Shown here piece by piece: positions 34,136 through 43,894 of a DNA stretch of 64,000 nucleotides (position 1 is the first letter of the stretch; each line of letters begins with the position of its first letter). Both the position numbers and the translations under genes were made by a program. This stretch comes from Paenibacillus macerans (lineage in GTDB: Bacteria; Bacillota; Bacilli; Paenibacillales; Paenibacillaceae): the NCBI RefSeq assembly GCF_023715465.1, contig NZ_JAMBOE010000001.1, positions 124,001-188,000 on the forward strand, read 5' to 3'. The notes under the pieces are model-generated. The model was not told where the DNA came from. It saw only the letters and a list, made by a program, of their open reading frames with translations, and did not search any database.

Positions 34136-34236
34136 ATAAACTCAATTTCAGAGATGTTCTTAAAAGTCCTTCCTTACGCATGTACCTGTCTAATAAGCTG
34201 AGCAATGAGATCGTTATCTTATCCTATAAACAGTAG
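34116..34236 (+). pseudogene. Start of a decayed ABC permease gene
   Basis: ATG 34116 overlaps the end of the ATPase remnant, with GGAG upstream. It reads MVGIHPIN, then needs a one-base shift to continue LNFRDVLKSPSLRMYLSNKL to a stop at 34234-34236. This looks like the N-terminus of a partner permease; the rest is gone. Confidence 0.4.
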
Positions 34237-34247
34237 CTTTCAATTGA

Positions 34248-34288
34248 AAAAAGGTTCATGACGTTTCAGAAACGCCATGAACCTTTTT
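34248..34288. terminator. Bidirectional terminator
   Basis: Arms AAAAAGGTTCATG and CATGAACCTTTTT pair perfectly, with extra pairing inside the loop (GTTTC/GAAAC). It lies between the decayed ABC genes and the SLH phosphatase gene that converge on it. Confidence 0.85.
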
Positions 34289-34317
34289 AACACTCAATTA
34301 TCCATTCCGGGTTTTGC

Positions 34318-37300
34318 CTACTTCACAAATTCCAGGAGTTTCACAACTAGCGTTACGGCTTCCGCCCGGGTGGCAACTTGCTTAGGAGCAAAGCGATTGT
34401 TGCCGACTCCGTCTACAAGTCCGGCATCAACCGCTGCTGCCACATACGGCATAGCCCAAGCCGGAATATCCTTCGCATCGCTAAAGGCAAGCTTGACTTG
34501 CGAAGCGGGACGGATCCCGCCGGCGCGGACAATCATCGCTGTCAGCTCCGCCCGGTTGAGCGGCTTATACGGACCGAAAGAGCCGTCCTTGTAGCCGCTG
34601 ATAATGCCTGCCTTCACGGCCTCAGCTACTGCATCCTTCGCCCATGAAGGAATTTTGCTTGCATCCGTAAATGAAAGCTGCGTGCCGTCCGCGTTCAGTT
34701 CGAATGCGCGTCCCAGCAAGGTAACGAATTCCGCGCGCGTAACTTGTTGATTCGGCCGGAAGGTCCCGTCAGCGTAGCCGTTCACGAAGCCTGCCGCCAC
34801 GGCCTGATCGATGGCCGTTTTGGCCCAATGCTCTTGAATATCCTTAAGCACCGGTGAATTCTCAATGCCCGATCCGGTACCCGGATTGCTTCCGGGCTTC
34901 GCTCCTGCATCTGCCCCACTATCCGGATTTGTCCCATTCCCTGAATCCGCATTTTTCTCCGAGCCCGCTCCTGATCCGCTTCCTGAACCGGGACTCGAAA
35001 CCGGGTTATTCTCTTTTCCTGAACCGGAATTTCCCGAACCCGAATTTCCCGAACCAGGGTTTGGCGTTGCGGCATCCTTCTTCACGATGCCGAATTGATC
35101 AATAATAAATGGCTGCGCTCCATTCAGGTTCTGATCAATTTCATACGTAACGGCTGTCAGCTTGCCGCCGTCAATCGTAATGCCGACGAAATTTTGCACC
35201 TGACTGCGTTTCGGACGCCGATTATCTTTCGGATCCGGACCGTATTTGGCCGCATGATTTTCTTCCGCACGTTCGAACAAACTGTAATACGCATCCCCAA
35301 GATCGGGGCTTGGGTTTTTATAATAAACCTTGGGACCTGCGGTCGCCGGGATCAAATAGATCGTACCGTCCGGGTTTACCGAGTATTCCAGTTTCTCCCC
35401 ATTCAGCATTTCCGTAATTTTGACGGGCCCTGTTGCTTTGCCGTCCGCTTTGATCGGTTTAGTACGCGCATAAATATGATCATGACCCTGCAAAACAAGA
35501 TCGATATCCAGTTCCGCCATGATCGGAGCGATTTTGTTGCGAACACCATTCGCGCCAATAATATCGGAATCTGTTGCATGATTCGAAGTAGTGTACGGAC
35601 CTTTGTGAATATTCACGATTATCCACTGAGCCCCTGCCTTTTTGGCTTGCTGAACATCTTGTTTGAGCCACTCTACCTGCTCTACCGAGAAATTATCATA
35701 CGTATCCGAATCCTCGTTGGAATTCAAAATAATGAAATGCGTTTTGCTGTAATCGTATGAATAATAAGCGCCGGTCTCGGTTGCCGAGTTTTCCGGAACT
35801 TTCAAATTAAAGTGCTCAATAAACGCGTAGTTCTCATCCTCGTGATTGCCCGCGGAAGGCGCCAGCGTCGTATGGAGCAGGCTTTCCTGCGAGTGTCCAA
35901 GCAGCCAATTCCACTGTTCTTCCTTGACGCCTGTATCGACAATATCGCCATTGTGCACGACAAATTGCGCTTCCGGCACGGTAACCAACGCTTTGGCCAG
36001 CGTCTCGGAGGAAAGCACAGCTTCCTCTTCATCCTTCGCCTGCGTGTCGGCCAGATCGATAAACGTGAACGCGCCCTTCTCCGGTGCGGTCCGGAAAGTT
36101 CCCGTTTCGCTCCAAACGCCAAGCGCCGCATCGCCTACCCGGAAATAATAAGACTTACCTGGCTTAAGCCCTGCTGCCTCCGCTTTATGCACAAGTTCTG
36201 CCGGCGAATTCGTGGAAGACGCGGAGCGCCCTTGGAACGAGATCGCCTTCGTAAAATCAGGGGCGGTGGCGGACTTCTCCACAACCTGAAGATCGCTGCC
36301 GGTTACCTGCTGGGAAGTATACCAGGTGAAGCCCTTGGAGGTTGTGGCATCCCCGTGGAACGTAACCGTCACTTTGCTCACTTTTTCCTGAACAGGATCC
36401 GGCTTTGTCTTTTTCATAATCCCGAATTGATCCACAATAAACGGCTGGGCGTTGCTTTGATTCTGATCGATTTCATACGTCACGGCCGTCAGCTTGCCAC
36501 CGTCAATCGTAATGCCGACAAAGTTCTGAACCTGGCCTCTGGCCAAGCTGGTTGTATCCCCGTACTTACGGGCATGGTTCTCTTCCGCGCGCTCGAATAA
36601 ATTGAAATACGCGTCACCTAGTGCAGGCTTCGTGTTCTTGAAATACACCTTGGCGCCTGCGGTAGCGGGAATCAAGTAGATCGTTCCATCCGGTTTGACC
36701 GCATATTCGATACTCTGGCCATTCAGCGTCTCGGTAATTTTAGTAACGTCTTCTGCGGTTCCGTCTTGTTTGATCGGCTTCGTCCGGGCATAGATGTGGT
36801 CATGGCCCTGCAGCACCAGATCAATCCCAAGCTCGTTCATCAGCGGAGCGATTTTGTTCCTTACCCCGTTCGCGCCGATGATGTCGCTGTCGGTTGCGTG
36901 ATTTGAAGTCGTATACGGACCTTTATGGATATTGACGATGATCCATTCCGCTCCCGCAGCCTTCGCCTGCTCCACATCCTGTTTCATCCAGGCCACTTGC
37001 GCTTCGGAGAAGTCGGCGTACTCCGCCGAATTCTCATTGGAGTTGAGCACGAGGAAGTGCGCATTGCTGTAATCGTAAGAGTAATAAGCGCCGGTAATCG
37101 TCGCTGCGTTGTCCGGCTGCTTTACATTGAAATGCTCGTAGAAGGCATAATTATCGTCCTCGTGGTTACCTGCTGCCGGCACAAGCGTGGTATTCAAAAG
37201 ACTAGGCTGCGAATGGCCCAGCAGCCAGTTCCATTCCTGCTCCGCAGTGCCGTGCTCCACCACATCTCCGTTATGAACGACAAATTTAGCGTCAGGGATG

Positions 37301-38370
37301 GTGGCAAGCGCCTTGGACAAAGTGGCTGCGGACAGCACCGCCTCGCTTTCGTCCTTCGCTTGCGTGTCTGTTAAATCAATGAATGTAAAAGCTCCATCCG
37401 CCGGCGCTGTCCGGAACGTGCCCGTTTCGCTCCAGAGGTTCAAGCTGGAATCGCCGACTCTAAAATAGTAGGAGGTATCCGCCACTAAACCTGTCGCCTC
37501 CGCTTTATGAACATGCTCTCCCGGGGAATTCGAAGAGACGGAAGTACGTCCGCTAAATGTTTGGGCCTGACTGAAATCCGGCGTTCCGCCGCGATTTTCC
37601 ACAATCTGCACATCGCTCTGGGAGGAGCCCAGCGGCGTATACCATGTAAATCCTTTCGCACTGGTGGCATCACCATAGAAAGTTACAGTCACCTTGCTGA
37701 TTTCAAGCACCGGAGCTTGAACTAACGCTTTCAGCTCCATATCGAAATAGAGGTCCGAACTGCTGTCGCTTTGTTGATGAACCTCGACCGCAATTTCGTT
37801 GTCCCCGTCATTCAAGTAGGACTTCAGCGGCGCGGTCAGATCCACATCTTCATACAATACGGGAAGATCTTGGCTTGAGGCGGCTTTGGTAGAATATGTG
37901 ATCTCGCCTGCCGGCATACCAAACCGGACCGCCTCATGTCCATTCACATAAATAACGGCTCCGTCGTCTATGGCGAATGTGCCGAGCAGTTGTCCGTACC
38001 CGTCGATTTCATCCTTATTGACTTGCAGATGCGTACGGAAATACGTGGTGCGATGCTTGAGCTTTTTATCCGGACCATAATCAACCTCTGTATTGAGCGG
38101 TCCAAAGGTAGAGGTGGCAATACCGCTGCCGTTATCCTTGTATCCAAAAGGAGCAAGCCCCGATTCCCAAGAGGAATCATCGTACGTGGCTCTCCATACG
38201 GACATTAAATCTTGACCCTGATCTAAATATTTCCACTCGCTGTTTCGCTGCAGCAGAATCGTGGGCTCGTCTGGCTCGGCCGCTTTGGCCACGGGTGAGG
38301 CTCCGAATCCTCCCCATAAACCAAACGTCAGCGCTGTACATAACAACATGGATAATAGCTTTCTAGACAC
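34318..38370 (-). CDS. S-layer-anchored protein with two purple-acid-phosphatase-like halves
   Basis: About 1350 residues. GTG 38370 is 12 bases after AGGAG; ATG 38382 sits directly on that site. A signal peptide ends near PVAKA-AEPDEP. A first domain of about 200 residues resembles a carbohydrate-binding or discoidin-like sandwich. Then two similar units follow, each a fibronectin-like N-domain (VTVTF-GDAT..KGFTWYT) and a metallophosphatase domain with NGD(V/I)V, GNHED, NIHKGPYTTSNHATDSD and QGHDHIYAR, all metal ligands present in both. A Gly/Ser/Pro-rich linker leads to three SLH domains (GYADGTFRPNQQVTRAEF first) for cell-wall attachment. It probably releases phosphate from esters at the surface. 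Confidence 0.92.
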   Translation of the reverse strand: MSRKLLSMLLCTALTFGLWGGFGASPVAKAAEPDEPTILLQRNSEWKYLDQGQDLMSVWRATYDDSSWESGLAPFGYKDNGSGIATSTFGPLNTEVDYGPDKKLKHRTTYFRTHLQVNKDEIDGYGQLLGTFAIDDGAVIYVNGHEAVRFGMPAGEITYSTKAASSQDLPVLYEDVDLTAPLKSYLNDGDNEIAVEVHQQSDSSSDLYFDMELKALVQAPVLEISKVTVTFYGDATSAKGFTWYTPLGSSQSDVQIVENRGGTPDFSQAQTFSGRTSVSSNSPGEHVHKAEATGLVADTSYYFRVGDSSLNLWSETGTFRTAPADGAFTFIDLTDTQAKDESEAVLSAATLSKALATIPDAKFVVHNGDVVEHGTAEQEWNWLLGHSQPSLLNTTLVPAAGNHEDDNYAFYEHFNVKQPDNAATITGAYYSYDYSNAHFLVLNSNENSAEYADFSEAQVAWMKQDVEQAKAAGAEWIIVNIHKGPYTTSNHATDSDIIGANGVRNKIAPLMNELGIDLVLQGHDHIYARTKPIKQDGTAEDVTKITETLNGQSIEYAVKPDGTIYLIPATAGAKVYFKNTKPALGDAYFNLFERAEENHARKYGDTTSLARGQVQNFVGITIDGGKLTAVTYEIDQNQSNAQPFIVDQFGIMKKTKPDPVQEKVSKVTVTFHGDATTSKGFTWYTSQQVTGSDLQVVEKSATAPDFTKAISFQGRSASSTNSPAELVHKAEAAGLKPGKSYYFRVGDAALGVWSETGTFRTAPEKGAFTFIDLADTQAKDEEEAVLSSETLAKALVTVPEAQFVVHNGDIVDTGVKEEQWNWLLGHSQESLLHTTLAPSAGNHEDENYAFIEHFNLKVPENSATETGAYYSYDYSKTHFIILNSNEDSDTYDNFSVEQVEWLKQDVQQAKKAGAQWIIVNIHKGPYTTSNHATDSDIIGANGVRNKIAPIMAELDIDLVLQGHDHIYARTKPIKADGKATGPVKITEMLNGEKLEYSVNPDGTIYLIPATAGPKVYYKNPSPDLGDAYYSLFERAEENHAAKYGPDPKDNRRPKRSQVQNFVGITIDGGKLTAVTYEIDQNLNGAQPFIIDQFGIVKKDAATPNPGSGNSGSGNSGSGKENNPVSSPGSGSGSGAGSEKNADSGNGTNPDSGADAGAKPGSNPGTGSGIENSPVLKDIQEHWAKTAIDQAVAAGFVNGYADGTFRPNQQVTRAEFVTLLGRAFELNADGTQLSFTDASKIPSWAKDAVAEAVKAGIISGYKDGSFGPYKPLNRAELTAMIVRAGGIRPASQVKLAFSDAKDIPAWAMPYVAAAVDAGLVDGVGNNRFAPKQVATRAEAVTLVVKLLEFVK

Positions 38371-38640
38371 GTAGTTGATCATCTCCTTCGATTTTGTTGG
38401 ATATGTACCCACACTCCAAACAGGTTTAACATAACAAAAGGAGATTAATCGCTTGTCATCCCAGCGTTAAACTTATGTAAAAATGATTGCACCATTTATC
38501 GCATGTAAAAAAAATTTCTTTTTTGCACATGACGCCTCCTTGGTTATTAGGGAAATTCTTCCTCCCCTATTAAAGCCGCCTATGTTATATTTAAGAGAAT
38601 AGTCCTATGATTTTGAAACCAATTACATAAAGGAGATGTC

Positions 38641-39564
38641 ATGAAAAAATTAGTTTACTTAACGCTTATGGGGTGCCTCGCTGCATTTATCGGTCTTTTC
38701 GCTTTCACAGCCCCAACTTCAGCCGCCGCCCCCGCTTCTTACACGCTTTATGTGGACGGCAAACTTTCATCGGCCAAATTCTCGACGGTTGTAGAAAAAA
38801 ATGTCACCCTCATTCCGTTGAAACCGGTGCTTACCGATCTAGGTTATACCACGACCGTCGATAGCAAGACGAAGGCTATTACGGCCAAAAATGCAGACGG
38901 CTCTTCTATCACCGTCAAGACGGGAAGCAAAAAAGCTCAAATCAACGGGGCCGATGTTACTCTGCCCGCCGTGGTCAAGACGATGAACGGAACTACGTAT
39001 CTTCCTTTATCGGCTATCAAGCAGTTAACCGGAAAACCAATCGGACTGGACGCCTCAAAGGCCATAGCCTGGATCGGGGACAAGCCGGCGAAAACCGTCG
39101 CGATTCCGCCATGGGGAGCAACCCCGAAACAAATGAAGGCGATCTTCAGCCATAAGCAGCTGATCGAGGAAGGACAAGAGGGCGATATTTATGCCCTATG
39201 GTACCAGGAAGCGCCCGATTACACGGATGAAATATACGTGTTTTATAAAAATAAACTGGCCAAATGGATGTATGACCTGCCAGTTCCCAACTATGACGAG
39301 GCCGGGTTAATCAGTTATTACGATGGCATGCTCGAAAGCTTAGTTGACAAATACGGGGAACCGGAAACCAATATCGCGGCTGCCGATAAGAACAACCAGC
39401 CAATACCTCTGGCTGACGGAGGTTACTTCATGAGCGAGTGGATCATCGGAGGCACAAAAATCACTCTTTTCTTGAAACCGGCAGACGCTGGATACGTCAT
39501 GAACATGCAATATGTGGATACATCCGTAGAATCAAAAGTAAAAGACGCCTTGGATGCGATTTAA
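38641..39564 (+). CDS. Secreted stalk-domain protein (copper amine oxidase N-terminal-like domain)
   Basis: 307 residues, AAAGGAGATGTC before the ATG. A signal peptide (LVYLTLMGCLAAFIGLFAFT, then APTSAAA) is followed by the domain YTLYVDGK..., LIPLKPVLTDLGYTTTVDS and NGTTYLPLSAIKQLTG (about residues 33-150), widespread in Paenibacillus surface proteins. The C-terminal half, from AIPPWGATPKQMKAIFSH, has no recognised family. Divergent from the phosphatase gene. Confidence 0.85.
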   Translation: MKKLVYLTLMGCLAAFIGLFAFTAPTSAAAPASYTLYVDGKLSSAKFSTVVEKNVTLIPLKPVLTDLGYTTTVDSKTKAITAKNADGSSITVKTGSKKAQINGADVTLPAVVKTMNGTTYLPLSAIKQLTGKPIGLDASKAIAWIGDKPAKTVAIPPWGATPKQMKAIFSHKQLIEEGQEGDIYALWYQEAPDYTDEIYVFYKNKLAKWMYDLPVPNYDEAGLISYYDGMLESLVDKYGEPETNIAAADKNNQPIPLADGGYFMSEWIIGGTKITLFLKPADAGYVMNMQYVDTSVESKVKDALDAI

Positions 39565-39580
39565 TAAAACACTAAAAAAA

Positions 39581-39608
39581 CGCTGCTGACACCCATTTGT
39601 CAGCAGCG
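39581..39608. terminator. Bidirectional terminator
   Basis: CGCTGCTGACA pairs perfectly with TGTCAGCAGCG; A and T runs flank both sides, serving the stalk-domain gene and the MFS gene, which converge here. Confidence 0.9.
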
Positions 39609-39623
39609 TTTTTTATTTATCGC

Positions 39624-41057
39624 TTAATGCGAGGGATGCACCGCCCCGTGCGACACGATAACGCGGCGGATAAACAGCGCCATCACCAACCCGATCAGCG
39701 TTACGATCATGGCGAATTGGAACACGCCGTGCGAACCCAATGTCATTGCTTTCGCTACTTCGGTGACTTCGCCCGGGGCCGCGGACGCGCCGAGATAACG
39801 CTCCATGCCGTGCGTCAGGATGCTGATCGCAACGGCGGTGCCGACCGCGCCCGCCACCTGCTGCAGCGTGTTCATCACCGCGGTGCCGTGCGGGTACAGC
39901 TCTGGCGGCAGCTGGTTGAGACCATTCGTCTGCGCCGGCATGAACACCATCGAGATGCCGATCATCAGGCAAATATGCAGCGCAACGATGAAGAACACCG
40001 ATGTTACCGGAGTAACGCCGGAGAAAAACCATAACGCAGCCGCCACAACGGCAAGTCCGGGCAAGACGAGCCACTTCGGACCGTACTTGTCGAACAGCTT
40101 GCCCATCCGCGGCGACAGGAAGCCGTTCAGCGCGCTGCCCGGCAGCAGCATCAGACCGGCGGCAAACGGCGAAAGCTTCATCCCCTGCTGCAAGTACATC
40201 GGCAAAACAATCATGCTGGACAAGATGATCATCATACAGGTGAGCACCAGCAGCAGCCCGACGATGAACATCGGATACTTAAACACGCGCAAATTCATCA
40301 TCGGCTCGCGCATGAGCAACTGACGCAGCACGAACAGCACAAGGGCAGCGAGACCAACGGCGACCGATGCGATGACGACCGGACTTGTCCATCCCGCGTC
40401 TCCTTCCCCCGCCTTGCTGAAGCCAAACACGACGCCTCCAAAGCCAAGCGTTGACAGGATAACGGATAGCAGGTCGATGCGCGGTTTCGTCACTTCGGTG
40501 ACGTTTTCCAGGTACTTCAGACCAACGAGTAAGCCGAGTACCAGGAACGGCAACGACAGCCAGAAGATGAAATGCCAAGTCAAATATTCAATCAAAAGCC
40601 CCGCCACGGTCGGCCCGGTCGCCGGCGCAAACATGATCACGAGACCGACGAAGCCCATCGCCGCGCCGCGTTTTTCCGGCGGATAAACGACCAGAATCGT
40701 ATTGAACATCAGCGGAATCAAAAGCCCCATGCCGATCGCCTGCAGGACGCGCGCGGCCATCAGCATCTCGAAATTGAACGCAAGCGCCGCGATCAAGGTG
40801 CCGATGATCGAGCTCGTCACCGAGCCGACGAACAGCTGCCGCGTCGTGAACCATTGCAGCAGCAAACCGGACAGCGGCATGAGAATACCTAAAGTCAGCA
40901 GAAAGCCCGTCGTCAACCACTGCGCCGTCGCCGCCGAAATTTGGAACACTTCCATCAGATTGCTGATGGCGATGTTGAGCGCCGTCTCGCTGAACATGCC
41001 GATAAAACCGCAGATAAGCAGGGACGCCATAATGGCGCGTGTATTATACTGCTTCAT
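39624..41057 (-). CDS. MFS drug exporter, DHA2 (EmrB/QacA-type)
   Basis: 477 residues, GAGGAGGAG before the ATG. About 14 hydrophobic helices are visible. Motif A-like and motif C elements are present: LPLSGLLLQWFTTRQLF and FAPATGPTVAGLLIEY. The C-terminal half includes PHGTAVMNTLQQVAGAVGTA, typical for DHA2 exporters such as LmrB/MdtP-like proteins. It would export drugs or amphipathic compounds using the proton gradient. No regulator is adjacent. Confidence 0.9.
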   Translation of the reverse strand: MKQYNTRAIMASLLICGFIGMFSETALNIAISNLMEVFQISAATAQWLTTGFLLTLGILMPLSGLLLQWFTTRQLFVGSVTSSIIGTLIAALAFNFEMLMAARVLQAIGMGLLIPLMFNTILVVYPPEKRGAAMGFVGLVIMFAPATGPTVAGLLIEYLTWHFIFWLSLPFLVLGLLVGLKYLENVTEVTKPRIDLLSVILSTLGFGGVVFGFSKAGEGDAGWTSPVVIASVAVGLAALVLFVLRQLLMREPMMNLRVFKYPMFIVGLLLVLTCMMIILSSMIVLPMYLQQGMKLSPFAAGLMLLPGSALNGFLSPRMGKLFDKYGPKWLVLPGLAVVAAALWFFSGVTPVTSVFFIVALHICLMIGISMVFMPAQTNGLNQLPPELYPHGTAVMNTLQQVAGAVGTAVAISILTHGMERYLGASAAPGEVTEVAKAMTLGSHGVFQFAMIVTLIGLVMALFIRRVIVSHGAVHPSH

Positions 41058-41187
41058 AACTCCTCCTCTTCAATATCCGTAGGTGTCAATAACACGAGGA
41101 GTTTTTGTGCCTCCGCTATCTGCTTATTATACATGAAATGCGCAGGTGACATTTCTTATGGATTGCGGAATTAGAGCAATTTTGCGC

Positions 41188-41507
41188 TAACGGTTGTAAT
41201 CGCCGCTATTTAGCCGAAAAGGCAGGGTTTCAAGTTTTAACGGTTGTAGACGCGCTTATTGGGCTGAAAAAGGCTCGAATCCACAGAAAAAGAACTAGCG
41301 TTGCATTAACTTTTGCTCAAGGTTTCTTTACAAGCGTTGGCTTTCGAATCGATACTGTCCGCCCGCCGGAAATCTAACGGTTGCGAGTGCCGTTATTTGC
41401 ATGAATCCAAGCAAAAATTATCGGTTTTCAGCGAAATAAGCTCCATGGCAACTGTTACAATTTGAAATCAACGGAATTAGAACAAATAGCGCTTGTGGCA
41501 ACCGTTA
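41188..41507. repeat. Cluster of TAACGGTTGT repeats, block 1
   Basis: Three direct units (41188, 41238, 41375) and two inverted units (ending 41457 and 41507) share about 30 bases: TAACGGTTGT, three variable bases, CGC-like, then TTATTT-G. They fill the 635-base gap between the MFS and ankyrin genes, which holds no convincing gene. Related units form block 2 at 47343-47525. Confidence 0.7.
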
Positions 41508-41692
41508 GAATATTGGTGTGCCCAGAAAATGTATTTTTGAGGATCGTATACACCTTGAATCCCTCTTCTTTCCCCTCCGAGCAAACCTGTCTTATCACTA
41601 TACCGAACTTTTTTCCTAGCTTCTATATAAAATGAAGCCAAAAATGCCGACATGGTATAGGTAGAAAAATAGAATGCTGGAGTGAGACTACC

Positions 41693-42751
41693 ATGAAACA
41701 GTTACTGGGAATAGGTGGCGTATTGCTGATCGCCGGCTTGCTGCTGGGGGCGTGCGGCGGCCGGGCGGATGTGCCTGGGAACAAAACTCAGGCGGACGAA
41801 GATGCCGCGCTGAAGACAAATTTCAATGCCGCGTCTTCCGATACTAAAGGGGCGGCCGATACCGATATCGTGTTGGATGACGAGGGGCCAACGGTCATAC
41901 TAAAGGCCGAGGACGGCACTCGAACGGAATACGGGATATCCGGTGCGGCAATGAACGCAAGCGTGGAAGCTTTGAAGAAGCTTAAGGCCTGCGGGGTGAA
42001 CTTGAACACGCCGGACGAGCAAGGAGAAACGGCCTTGATGTTGGCCGTTGGAAACAAATCGTTTGCATCTGATAGTCAAGAAGCGGCCAAGTACGACGAG
42101 GTTGTGGATTACTTGCTGGAGCAGAAGGTGAACGTAAATGCCAAATCGAAAGCCGGCAAAACCGCCTACACGATCGCTTATGTCAACCAGGATCAAAGAA
42201 ACGTAGAGAGATTGGAGTCCTATGCAACAGGTGAAGAACGCGCCACGGCAAAATTGTACACCGAGCTCGACAAATTGACCCTAGAAGAGGTAACTCGGTT
42301 GGTGGAGCAGGATCACGCCGACGTGAATGCGGGATTCGGCCAACTGGAATATCCGTCCATTTTCGTTGCCGTGGAGCATGGCCGGACGGATATTGCGGCT
42401 TATCTGATCCAGCATGGGGCCGATTTGTCCTTGCGGCCGGGTGAAGAAGGCGGAATATCGATTTTGCAATATGCGGTGACATATGGAAACCTGCCGCTAA
42501 CCAAGCTGCTGCTGGAAGGAGATTACGGCTTTGATGCCAATGAGACGGATGGCTTGGGAATTCCCCTGTTATCCCGGGCCGTAAGCCAGTCGGATTATGA
42601 GATGGCAGGCTATCTGATTGAGCAAGGGGCCGAAGCTAACGTGACGTATTGGGATTTTGGCGAAGAGCTTACGATTCTGCAAGATGTCGACGAAAAAGAT
42701 CCAAACGGCCTCAAAATCAAGCAACTCTTGATCAAGCATGGCGCCAAATAA
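41693..42751 (+). CDS. Ankyrin-repeat lipoprotein
   Basis: 352 residues. Signal peptide with lipobox LLLGACGG gives a membrane-anchored outer-surface protein. After a low-complexity stretch come ankyrin-type units: GVNLNTPDEQGETALMLAVG near residue 100, VNVNAKSKAGKTAYTIAY, then YPSIFVAVEHGRTDIAAYLI, ISILQYAVTYGNLPLTKLLL and PLLSRAVSQSDYEMAGYLIE. Such repeats bind proteins; the partner is unknown. Alone in its transcription unit with its own terminator. Confidence 0.88.
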   Translation: MKQLLGIGGVLLIAGLLLGACGGRADVPGNKTQADEDAALKTNFNAASSDTKGAADTDIVLDDEGPTVILKAEDGTRTEYGISGAAMNASVEALKKLKACGVNLNTPDEQGETALMLAVGNKSFASDSQEAAKYDEVVDYLLEQKVNVNAKSKAGKTAYTIAYVNQDQRNVERLESYATGEERATAKLYTELDKLTLEEVTRLVEQDHADVNAGFGQLEYPSIFVAVEHGRTDIAAYLIQHGADLSLRPGEEGGISILQYAVTYGNLPLTKLLLEGDYGFDANETDGLGIPLLSRAVSQSDYEMAGYLIEQGAEANVTYWDFGEELTILQDVDEKDPNGLKIKQLLIKHGAK

Positions 42752-42758
42752 ATGAGAG

Positions 42759-42795
42759 GCCGCTCCGCAAATCTAAAACAGACTTGCGGAGCGGC
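42759..42795. terminator. Terminator between ankyrin and aldo/keto reductase genes
   Basis: GCCGCTCCGCAA and TTGCGGAGCGGC form a perfect 12-bp stem followed by TTTCCCT; the genes converge here. Confidence 0.8.
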
Positions 42796-42809
42796 TTTCC
42801 CTGTATCTA

Positions 42810-43739
42810 TCAAGACTGCGAAAATGACGGATAACGTGCTCCCGCTGCGGCCCCTTTCGGCGAAATGCGTTCGATTTCCGCTAGTTCCTCCGCGCTAAGG
42901 GTTACCTCCAGGGCGCCGAGATTTTCCCGGACTCGGTCCAGCCGCTTCGTACCGGGAATCGGCACGATCTGCTCTCCCTGCGCAAGCAGCCAGGCGAGCG
43001 CCAGTTGAGACGCCGTACAGCCTTTGCTTGCGGCAAACTTTTCGATGAGAGCCACGACCTCCAGGTTTTTATTGAAGTTTTCGCCCTGAAATCTCGGGAA
43101 ATAGCGGCGATAATCATCTTCGGGCAGATCGTCGAAGGAGCGGATCTGTCCGGTCAGGAACCCGCGGCCAAGCGGGCTATACGGAACAAAACCGATGCCG
43201 AGTTCACGCAGAACGGGCAGCACCTCATCCTCCACTTCGCGGCTCCAAAGCGAATATTCCGTTTCCACCGCGGTTAGCGGATGAACCGCATGCGCGCGGC
43301 GAATCTGGTCGGCCGTTGCTTCCGACAAACCGATATAGCGTATTTTGCCGGCCTCGACCAGCTCCGCCATGGCGCCCACCGTCTCCTCGATCGGCGTATG
43401 CGGATCGATACGGTGCTGGTAATACAGGTCGATATAATCCACGCCAAGCGCCAGCAGGCTGGCGTCTACCGATTTTTTTACATAGGCGGGGTGTCCGTGT
43501 GCTTTCAGATCCGGCGATACAATGCCAAATTTGGTCGCAATTACGGCCTTGTCCCGGCGTCCTTTCAAGGCGCGGCCAACCAGCCGCTCATTGCCGCCGA
43601 ACTTTCCCTTCATAAATTCCTCGCCGTAAATATCCGCCGTATCGAACATCGTAACGCCAAGATCAAGCGCGCCGTGTATGGTACGAACCGACTCTTCGTT
43701 GTCCGGCATCATCATCGTGCCCAGGCCAAGGGCCGACAC
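42810..43739 (-). CDS. Aldo/keto reductase
   Basis: 309 residues from GTG 43739, but the frame is open upstream and encodes [12 protein letters not shown], the expected first hairpin of the family. The nearest start-like codon with a good site (GAGGGG, six bases) is CTG 43787, so the true start is probably non-ATG. Catalytic residues follow the barrel: D and Y in FDTADIYG, K in VIATKFG and H in YYQHRID. NADPH contacts are in [17 protein letters not shown]. Reduces carbonyl compounds; substrate unknown. Downstream of the MmyB-like regulator on the same strand. Confidence 0.88.
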   Translation of the reverse strand: MSALGLGTMMMPDNEESVRTIHGALDLGVTMFDTADIYGEEFMKGKFGGNERLVGRALKGRRDKAVIATKFGIVSPDLKAHGHPAYVKKSVDASLLALGVDYIDLYYQHRIDPHTPIEETVGAMAELVEAGKIRYIGLSEATADQIRRAHAVHPLTAVETEYSLWSREVEDEVLPVLRELGIGFVPYSPLGRGFLTGQIRSFDDLPEDDYRRYFPRFQGENFNKNLEVVALIEKFAASKGCTASQLALAWLLAQGEQIVPIPGTKRLDRVRENLGALEVTLSAEELAEIERISPKGAAAGARYPSFSQS

Positions 43740-43894
43740 TTCAAGCCCAAGGCTTCCGAGTTTCCTTTGTGTTATCGTATTTCCCAGCTTAATCCCCTCT
43801 TTTCCGCAGCTTTAAAAATGGATCGTTAAAACATGATCTTATTCTAAAACGCGGTTCAAAGCGCAGCCACAGTACGCTTTTACTGGTAATGGCA

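Noticed and set aside
41188..41507. CRISPR array
   Set aside because: Units vary in sequence, spacing is irregular, orientation changes within the block and no cas gene is near.
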